Source: Scatophagus argus (taxonomy: Eukaryota > Chordata > Actinopteri > Scatophagidae). From it: a DNA stretch of 64,000 bases. The notes under the pieces are model-generated. The model searched no databases. It saw nothing but the letters and a program-made list of their open reading frames with translations, and had not been told where the DNA came from. Every line of letters begins with the position of its first letter. Position 1 is the first letter of the stretch. The translations under genes were made by a program, and so were the position numbers. Of this stretch, positions 56,935 through 64,000 are shown one piece after another. The stretch is taken from NCBI RefSeq assembly GCF_020382885.2, contig NC_058512.1, positions 8,334,802-8,398,801 on the forward strand, read 5' to 3'.

Positions 56935-59900
56935 GGAAAGGGTGTGTGTGTTAGATTTATATTTTTGAGTGAAAAGGGGTGTCAACTGAGGATCCAATAA
57001 AATGCTAATTTTGAAATTACTATACTGTACCTCTGAATAAACTCCAAAGTGCAGGAACTGTCTTCAGGGTACTGAAGATTCAGATTGTAGAAACTGGCAA
57101 AAAGCGCAGCCAATCCGTTCAAGATGTTGCTGTGTGGTCCCATCACCACTTGTTCCTCAATCGACAACATCCACGCCCTTGGCTTCATCAGGTCACCTGA
57201 AATGAGCAGATGTGTGCTGTCATAAAGACGTGGAATGCTGAATGCGTCAGTGAGATTAAGCTTCATTCAGAAAAGTTTAGAATCAGAAGAGATGGAGATT
57301 GAAGATTGACACTAAACTGAGCAAAACAATGTTCAAAACACCAGTCAGCCAGTTAAAGTAAGTAAACATATGGAAGGAATTTATAATCATTTAGAAAACA
57401 TTAACAGTTTTCACATTTTTCATACAAAAACAGTACCTTGTACAATCAAGCAGGGGGTGCTTGGCAGCTCCTGTGTCCTTTGTATATCAGCAGAAGTGGC
57501 ACATGGCTGTAAAATAAGGTATGTGTATCATACATCTGTTGCAGCATAATTTGTGCTTACTTATGTGATCACAAAATGCTTATTTATCTTTTTAACAACT
57601 TACATCAGTCTCAAGCATGATGGAGGTTTGAAGGTCTGCTCTACTCTCAACACCAAGCTCTTCCAACAACTCCAGCAGGGATGTAAGGGATATGTAAGTA
57701 AGGGTGTAAGTTTGAGCAGACAGGTCAGGTAGATATGTCAAGATTGCTTCCTTTATGTCTTCGCAATTCATGTTCTTTAAGACAGGAGAGAGTGACAGAC
57801 AAATTGATTACAGCAATGTACAGGATGGAGCTTGATTTATTATAATAGTGGGGACCCTTAGAGTGCCACCACCAAGACAAACAATTCACATCTTAGTTTG
57901 TTTCTAGTTGCAATACTTCTGTTCATTAATCAAGGATAGGAGTCATCTCAATAACTTAAAAATAAATATGCCATTTAACGAGTTTCAACTGTACTATGAA
58001 AATAGTGATTTAGCCATACATTTGTTCCACTCCCATGACATTTAGACTCTATACACACTGTGTGTCACACTGGCTTTGGCTCCAATTGTAAGACAGACAC
58101 TTTGAACTACAGCTCAACAAAGTATGCTTTATATTTCTATTAGGATGGCTGCAAACCAAAGTTTGACCGAGTTTTCAACAGGAGATATCGGTTATTACAC
58201 TACGTTTATTGCAACGGATTTGGGCTTTGAAAACAGCGCTATGCAAAGAGTAAATTACACCTGTTAACGATTCCTGCTTCGGTCTCCTAACCGTGGTCGG
58301 GGGACGTAGGGCCGAAGGTGGCTTTTCCTTCAGGGTTAACCCCCTAAACTTAACTCCACTCTCGTTAAGGTGGTGGCACACAATCAACAGACCGTTTCTG
58401 CCGAAGAGTTGGGCTTTATTTTCAGACTGCACGATTACATGTAGCACGTTTCGCTCACTATCTGCCCCGGTCGCCGTCTCTTCCCTCCACCGCAACACAC
58501 ACCTTACTCTTTTTCTCTGCGGGTCGTTTTCAGCAGCGCGCCTCGGCCACGCACACTAGCTCACTCACGTTCACACACTGAGCTGCCTGGACTACACTTT
58601 AGAGCTAGACACATCCCACAACAAAAGCCTCAACCCATTTTTTTCCAAAATGGCATTTATCCGTTTTTGTAAATTACACCGCGACACCGTGGTTACAAGC
58701 CGTTTATAAAGAAATGCCTACGTGCTACTGAGAATTTTACACATGAAAGGGAAACGTTTTGTACCGTGTTAAACCAACTATCTAACTTGCTAACGTTACC
58801 GCAGCCACAGCCTCAAATCAAAATGTGGAGCAAAGATTCACTCTACCGTTACACAAAACGTCCCTTTAGCTCACACAAACAGTTAATGAAACCAACTGAC
58901 CGTGTTAATCCTCCGTGTGGTTGCCACTTCGGTGAGGTGGTGGGTGTCACTTGGTGTGACTGTGTAGAAACAAAGGGCCAGAGAATAAACAATAATGAAT
59001 ATGACGATCATCACACTTGTTTAAAATGTCAATACGGAGTGAATGCAAAGGTTGAAAACGAGGGGAAATTACCTTCACAATAATTTCTGTCTTGTTCTCC
59101 TCCAGGCGGGTAGCTTCAAGTCCGTGTACTGCCAACAGTTAATATTTGAAATAAACGGCGGCAGGTCCCACAATTCAGTGCGGTTCAGGTAATTTGCTGT
59201 GTTTTTGCCTGGGACACCACGCAAAGACATCAGGGTCTTGGATCTTTGTAATAATCAAAGTCATTATCTTAGTCTGTCATATAATCTTCAATATTCGTTG
59301 CCAAGAATCATGGTCACAACAAAGTCGCCCTAAATCATTTAATTATTCATTGTTTCCCTGATGATGGCCCACTTCCGCATACTTTAAATGGATTGGAGAC
59401 ATAGCTAGTTAGCTAACTAATAGCAGGCAGCTAGCTAAAAAACCGAATGCTTAGATGGCAATCTACGATGGTCTATTAGCCTCGATTACATTCACATCAC
59501 GTTGAAACAACAATCTGTGTTGATGAACACATTTTTGGTCAACAAGAAACCTTTTAATCGTGTAAATGTTTTCATGCTACTGACTCCACTTATGACCGCC
59601 ATGATGGTCAGACTTCTGCCTCGCTGTAAAGGAAACGGCCTGTGATACAGTATTTTGCGGTGAATTAACACAATAAAATACTGTGAAATCCTGGTAATAA
59701 TTAAAACAACAAATAATACAATAGTTTACTGTGATGGCACTGTTTTTATAGTAAACTTTGAAAGTACAGTCTCATACTGTGAACATTAAAGTTAAATCCT
59801 GTAAAGTGACAATACGGCAATTTAGTGTGAAATTTTACCGCTGAATATTGTGAAATCATGGTAATTATTTACAGTGTATGTTTAATGTTTTCTATTAATG

Positions 59901-62774
59901 TAATACTCTGCATGTTGTATTTTCTCACTTCTTACCTTGTGTGAAATTCCCAGTACTGGATTCCCCAGAGCAGGACAATCCAGAAAATGGCCTTTTGTAG
60001 AAAAAAATGTATGTTATTGCAGCAATTAGATGTCAGTCATGAGGGCTTCGTCCCTCTCATTTAAGCACTGATCACTTATTTATAGACGCAAACATTTTGA
60101 CCACCTGAATATGATGTATTAATTGGCCCACCACCCTAAAGTGTCCTGTTTGGACCAGTTATTTGGTAGAGAAGTACAGCAGGCTAGTTGCACATGGACA
60201 AGATATAATGGGCTGATGTCCTTGCAGATAGCTGCTTTTTTGAGGTGATGCACTAACCCATCAAGCAGCCATGACAAGCTGAGCCTGGATATGATTGTTA
60301 TCTTTATTTTTCTCCTTTCCTGTCTGACAGCCATTGTTACTGGACACTTTTGAATTCCTCTTTTATTGCTACTCATCCAAGCCTTCACACCTTGCCCTCA
60401 CCATGTTCTCTCTTTCATTCCTCATCCCTTCTGTTTCCCTGGCTCTACACATCCTTCATGCCTTGCTGGTTTCCGGGTAAATAATGAATCACGAATGATA
60501 AACTGGACCTTCTGCTCACAGGTCAGAAGTCAACACCAGCCTGTCATGCCAGGACATGGCATTTTTTTATTATTAACCAAGTGCTTTGCTCGAAGATAAT
60601 CTTATCAGGGCGTTCCTTGTTATTATGTTTTATTATACCAGCATCGCTCCTTGTCACATTCTGCTCACAGTGCTTGTGGAGCTTCAGATTCAGCACTACT
60701 GTTACTTTGCTGGCATTTTCATTGCTACAGTATTAAACAAAGCAGCCTTGAGCTAAGAACGATTTTCATAAAATGGTCTTGTTCTCTTTGCCAGCCATTT
60801 TTCCCAGCAGACATTTTGATTTGTCATAGCAGGAAGGTTTTCATTTTTTAATGAAAACATAAAGAATGCATTGATTTTTTTGGGGTTTTTTTTTTTTTTA
60901 CTGTACCACTTCACTTTCACTGTTTTATTTATGATGGGTGCAGAATGAGAGACAGGAATCTCAGCAATCGTGACATTTTGTGTTGAGTTTTTTTTAATGT
61001 TACTTTAGAAAATTAACTGCTGATAAAGAAAGTTTCAGAGCATTCACATACGTAAAGAGGTTGGGTGTGGTAAGCAGGTGTAGTTTTAATAAAACTACTA
61101 TGGGAGAATTGAGTCCGAGTCGGGAGTTTATAATCATTGTTGGGGTATTGCTCAGTCCTCCAAGGTGGCTGACGGTTAGTGTTTTAGTTTGAAGGTTTTG
61201 ATATGCTCTTTGTCTGCTGCTTGGAGACAGCTGGATTTAAAAAAAAAAGCAGACTGTCATATGATTTGCTCTCTTAAGGAAGTTGTTGGAGCATGATTCA
61301 CTTCTGCATTTTTTACTAAAGGCAGTATTTCAGTGAAACTCATAAAGCAAAATAAGGAAAAACTGCTGCGTCCTGTTTCCAGTAAGCTCCTCCATGAGAG
61401 TCCGTTGCACCAAATACTGCATTAAACATTATTTTAATCATTGTAGAGATATAAATACTGTGTCTTTTTCTCTCTCATTACTGATACCTCTCAACTCAGT
61501 GCAAACCGGTGCTCTTCTCCCCCCATACATTTCAAAATCTGTGCACCATTAAACGAACATCAGTCCAAGGATTGTGGTGACCTCCTGTGACAGAGGAAAC
61601 GTAACTTGAAACACAGAACTGAAAAAAACACGGCAAAGTGGGGACTCTGGCTGTTAACCAGTCGAGGGTGAATCATTCAGGCCTTGTGGAACGGGTATTG
61701 CACAGTTCTCCAAATATCACTCACCATGTCGAGTTTTATCACCCTCTTGTATGTTTCAGGATACATATGTTGTAATCTGGAGACACTACAGTTTCACATT
61801 AAAAACTGCTGCAAAACTGGACTGTGTCAAAACTGAGCTGTTGAATACTTATTGTATTGCTCCATTGCTCAGAATGGCACCAAGTTTCATTTATTTATTT
61901 ATTTATTTTTTAAATAAATATATTCCTGTTAGTTGGATGGTTAACTAAGAGGTGACTGAGAAGGTTAAAGTCTTATCTGCATGTATGCCCACAGGTTATG
62001 CCAATGAGGTTGGGGAGGCTTTTCGCGCTCTGGTGCCAGTGAGTTTGGTGTGGGGCAGCTATGCTGTGGCCACTGCGTACGTTACTGCTGATGCTGTGGA
62101 CAAAGGGAAGAAAGCAGCTGTGGTGAGATATTACCATTTGGATGTGTTCTGTTATGTTGGTCCATTATTATTATTATTAGGTCAACTTCATCACAGATCT
62201 CTGGTTCCTAATGTGGAGATGTGGGGAAACAAGAAATTCAAGTCCAGACTATCAATGAGTGATTCTGTTAATTTGTGAAAACCTGCTGTGACTACCCTAA
62301 ATTCCTGATCCTCCGTCTGTCCCTCAAGGCCCACGGGGACAACCCAGGGAAGACAACACGGGTAGCGGTTGCAGTGGTAGACACATTTGTGTGGCAGGCC
62401 CTGGCGTCTGTGATCATCCCGGGCTTCACCATTAACCGTGTGTGTGCTGCGTCGCTATACCTGCTGGGCAGAACCACCAAATGGCCCCTGCCTGTCCGCA
62501 AGTGGACCACCACAGCTATAGGCCTCTCTACAATCCCCTTCATCATTACTCCTATAGACAGGTTGGCATAAGAGTATTTGTTTCTTTTTATACAGGTAGA
62601 TTATGTGTACGTAAATCATAGATCACTTGTGCTTTTATGAAATGGACTCAGAAATGCTGTATTATGCTCCCAACACCAGTGTTTCCACTTTCTGCACCCC
62701 GTAGGTCAGTGGATTTCCTTCTGGACTCGAGCCTTCGGAAGGTCTACAGCAGTGAGGGGGAGAAGCACAAATAA
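53156..62774 (+). CDS. mtfp1: MTFP1 (mitochondrial fission process protein 1), 4 coding exons, 166 aa
   Basis: This is an inner mitochondrial membrane protein that promotes fission and links it to bioenergetics. Coding exons are 53156-53225, 61995-62122, 62329-62561 and 62705-62774, with TAA at 62772-62774. The phases close to 166 residues, the same length as human MTFP1. Signature segments are DIYRDTWVRFLGYANEVGEA at the start, then ADAVDKGKKAAV, VVDTFVWQALASVIIPGFT, NRVCAASLYLLG and KWTTTAIGLSTIPFIITPID. It ends with SVDFLLDSSLRKVY and a lysine-rich tail. Three hydrophobic stretches fit the expected membrane spans. Intron 1 is 8.8 kb, much longer than introns 2 and 3 (206 and 143 bp), because it has gained mobile DNA and a nested minus-strand gene. 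Confidence 0.97.
53818..54090. repeat. ACTGTAAAT-rich repeat, left side of mtfp1 intron 1
   Basis: Many degenerate copies of ACTGTAAA or CAGTAAAC words occur (for example near 53890, 53956, 53988 and 54048). Similar words fill 59640-59880 on the far side of the nested gene. This kind of sequence is common at the ends of fish repeats. No reading frame is present. Confidence 0.55.
54345..56100 (+). mobile_element. complete pogo-like (Tc1/mariner superfamily) DNA transposon
   Basis: The ends are inverted repeats: CCGTATTTTCACGAC at the left edge, and the exact reverse complement at the right edge. The match then continues imperfectly into AAGGCGCA. TA dinucleotides flank both ends (54343-54344 and 56101-56102), the expected target duplication. 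Subterminal GCGCCCTATC and TGCGCCTTATC words recur inside both ends. The single internal gene is an unbroken transposase with an AATAAA signal near 55854. An intact frame and matching ends suggest a recent insertion, possibly still able to move. Confidence 0.93.
54558..55808 (+). CDS. pogo-like transposase, 416 aa, intact
   Basis: A single-exon transposase of the pogo/Tigger/CENP-B-related group. I start it at the ATG at 54558 (MAKRHAYEAQFKLKA). The frame is also open for 20 codons upstream from 54498, but those look like leader. Residues 1-50 form a Psq-type helix-turn-helix (RAAAREYKINESMVRKWRK). Residues 63-120 form a second CENP-B-type helix-turn-helix. The DDE_1 catalytic core has acidic residues in TNMDEVP (D168), LVCDSMRAHL (D276) and ELQPLDIGVN (D312), the DDD triad of pogo-type enzymes. 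The C terminus is acidic (DSDSEERE, SDTEDED). No stop or frameshift is seen. It sits in mtfp1 intron 1 in the same orientation as the gene. Confidence 0.95.
   Translation: MAKRHAYEAQFKLKAISYAEEHGNRAAAREYKINESMVRKWRKLENELRQVKKTQLSFRGHKARWPELEERLEQWIVEQRAGGRSVSTVTIRLRAVKLAEEMKIQHFHGGPSWCFRFMKRCLFSIRSRTTVAQQRPADYCEKLANFRSFCSRHIADKNIQPSHITNMDEVPLTFDIPVSHTVERKGTSTVAIRTTGYEKASFTVVLGCHANGQKLPPMVIFKRKTLPKETFPAGVIIKANEKGWMDEEMMKDWLRQVYVRRPGGFFHTSQSLLVCDSMRAHLTADVKKQVKQMNATLAVIPGGLTKELQPLDIGVNRPFKVRLRAAWERWMTEGDHSFTKTGRQRRASYATVCDWIVAAWANVSAGTVVRAFAKAGIISGEPHGTDSDSEEREPAMCDLAQLFNSDTEDEDFNGFE
56340..57774 (-). CDS. uncharacterised four-exon gene nested in mtfp1 intron 1, 160 aa
   Basis: Coding exons (minus): 57771-57604, 57506-57437, 57196-57031 and 56418-56340, with TAA at 56342-56340. 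All splice sites are GT-AG, and phases 0, 1 and 2 close exactly at 161 codons. The first coding exon opens at 57774 with an AG acceptor after a pyrimidine tract, so a 5' non-coding exon must lie upstream. The N-terminal part (MNCEDIKEAILTYLPDLSAQ, then SLLELLEELGVES) looks helical. The middle is a short linker. The C-terminal part has GPHSNILNGLAALFASFYNL, NLQYPEDSSCTLEFIQR and a basic tail with CFLGINPETGSKTKRKRGG. From memory the C-terminal part resembles the end of multicopy teleost proteins often named SAM-domain-containing 3-like. The function is unknown. I do not recognise a catalytic motif. Confidence 0.75.
56889..56931. repeat. (GA)n microsatellite in mtfp1 intron 1
   Basis: About 21 GA units, inside the third intron of the nested minus-strand gene. 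Confidence 0.95.
59073..59140 (-). other. candidate 5' non-coding exon of the nested gene
   Basis: On the minus strand a purine-rich segment ends at a donor (GTGAAG|GTAATT, exon end at 59073). It has no ATG in frame with the next exon and a TAA shortly upstream, so it would be 5' UTR. It would splice to the acceptor at 57774. The exon start is a guess. Confidence 0.35.
59640..59880. repeat. ACTGTAAAT-rich repeat, right side of mtfp1 intron 1
   Basis: Degenerate ACAGTA, TACTGTGAA and TTTACAGTG words fill this block, and it ends TTTACAGTGTATG. Read from the outside inwards it shares words with the left block at 53818-54090, such as TTGCCGT, CACAGTA and ACTGTAAA. Confidence 0.55.
59881..61994. 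other. remainder of mtfp1 intron 1
   Basis: No gene or clear mobile element is seen. There are T-rich runs near 60883-60899 and an ATTT repeat near 61890-61910 just before exon 2. Confidence 0.6.
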
Positions 62775-64000
62775 GAAGGGATCATGCAGGATAAATTGTC
62801 CCCTCCTGGGTAGAGACCAGTCCAGGCTATGCAGACCTGTGCTGATTATCCACCACTGTGAAGCACAAAAGATGTGTGAAGAAGGGTTTCATGGAGCAAG
62901 ATTGTAGAGTTAGTAAAAAAAAAGTACATATAATACAAAATTTATATAAGTAAGGTAAGTTATTCAAAGTGAAATCTTTCTTTGAAATATTCCCTTGTGA
63001 ATCCTTAACTTTATCCTCTCAGGGCAATCTTGGTAGTGACACCAAAAACTTTTCAACAGGAATCTAACAGTATGAAAAATGTTTAAATGTTCAACTTGCC
63101 ACAGTCAGAGTATTCTGTGGCAGGGATACGGCATGCTGTTGTATTCCTGTGACCTTGCTTACTGAGAAAGCCTCCAAGGTTGCCCTCATGGCTTAGAGTT
63201 GTGGGCTGTGGGCCACCTCATGTCCAGATGTCAAGGAGATTCAAATACAAATTCACACTCACTGTGTTTATAAGCCATATTCAGTGGTGCTGTAAAGACA
63301 GGCCAAAAGAAGCCAGTTTGTCATGATGACCCTCTTATTCATTACTTATTTAAAATTAGTTTTTGACAGTTTTTTTGTTTGTTTGTTTCTGAAAAACAAA
63401 TGTGTCTGTTACCTAGAACAAATGTTTTGTTTCACTTTACCTTATTGGTGGCCATGGGAGCCAAGTTTGCACTGGGATAATTTTTTACACCATGGTTACA
63501 GTCTCTATTATTCCATATAGTGTAATATATGGTCCTTTTAAACTTAGAATACAACAAGTTGTACCTCACAAGGATTTCAATTATTTCTTGCCAATATCTT
63601 AACTGTTTTCAATTAGTGTCAGTATGCAGTACTGTAACGTTAGTCTGGAAATATCAGCTGTACAAACTTCAGACATCTGTAATTAATTTTAAATGGTCTT
63701 TCCAGCATCTGGAGTCAAGCTGCTTTGACTCCACCTGGTTCCAGATTAATCCTTGACATCATGGCATGATCAGACTCTGAAATATCATACTCCTAAAAGC
63801 AAGCTTTAAACTTTGGGTGTACAGTTTCCCTCCTTGTTGCAGAGGAGTAGAGATTTCTATCTAATCATTAAGTTAAATTTAGTGTTGAACTTATGGGATG
63901 CTTGTGGAGGTCAGTGCCATACCTATGCATACAAGAGTTTAAGGGATTATTTCACAACAGATACTGTATATCCATTTATTACACCCAATGTTTTTCTTTG
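62775..64000 (+). other. mtfp1 3' UTR and downstream sequence
   Basis: AT-rich sequence after the mtfp1 stop. I see no perfect AATAAA signal that settles the 3' end, and no further gene before the window ends. Confidence 0.5.

Overview
The window is vertebrate nuclear DNA, almost certainly from a spiny-rayed (acanthomorph) teleost. It is intron-rich, has GT-AG splice sites throughout, and is full of CA/GA/CCT microsatellites. It carries Tc1/mariner and pogo-type DNA transposons, and its proteins match fish and human orthologues. No prokaryotic, viral or organellar gene was seen.

Layout from left to right. (1) Positions 1-227 hold the last coding exon of an unidentified plus-strand gene with a 3' UTR to about 880. 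(2) A gene-free stretch of about 6.6 kb follows, with microsatellites, a dispersed teleost repeat and a CpG-rich patch near 6.9-7.1 kb. (3) pax8 lies on the minus strand with 11 coding exons between 16399 and 8495, encoding 461 aa. (4) About 17.8 kb (16.4-34.2 kb) has no recognisable gene. It holds a LINE-type tail, a Tc1 fossil and many simple repeats, and probably some regulatory DNA upstream of pax8. (5) arl3 (minus, 34194-36694) and wbp1l (plus, 37430-40957) are head to head, sharing a promoter region of about 0.7 kb. (6) wbp1l has a long 3' UTR that converges on lman2l (minus, 48125-52311) at an AT-rich block carrying poly(A) signals on both strands. (7) lman2l is head to head with mtfp1 (plus, 53156-62774) across a promoter with several CCAAT boxes. 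(8) Intron 1 of mtfp1 (8.8 kb) holds a complete four-exon minus-strand gene for a 160-aa uncharacterised protein, an intact pogo-like transposon inserted downstream of it, and related ACTGTAAAT-rich repeats on either side. I infer that much of this intron may be a gene-carrying mobile element.

The genes do not form one pathway. pax8 is a developmental transcription factor (thyroid, kidney, ear). arl3 is a ciliary GTPase, wbp1l a membrane adaptor with WW-binding motifs, lman2l an ER/Golgi cargo lectin, and mtfp1 an inner mitochondrial membrane fission protein. The arl3/wbp1l pairing matches human 10q24, pax8 and lman2l belong to human 2q, and mtfp1 to human 22q, so the order reflects teleost rearrangement.

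Exon coordinates were worked out by hand from splice sites and reading-frame continuity. For pax8, arl3, wbp1l, lman2l, mtfp1 and the nested gene, all exon phases close without error. UTR ends, transcription starts and repeat families are less certain.
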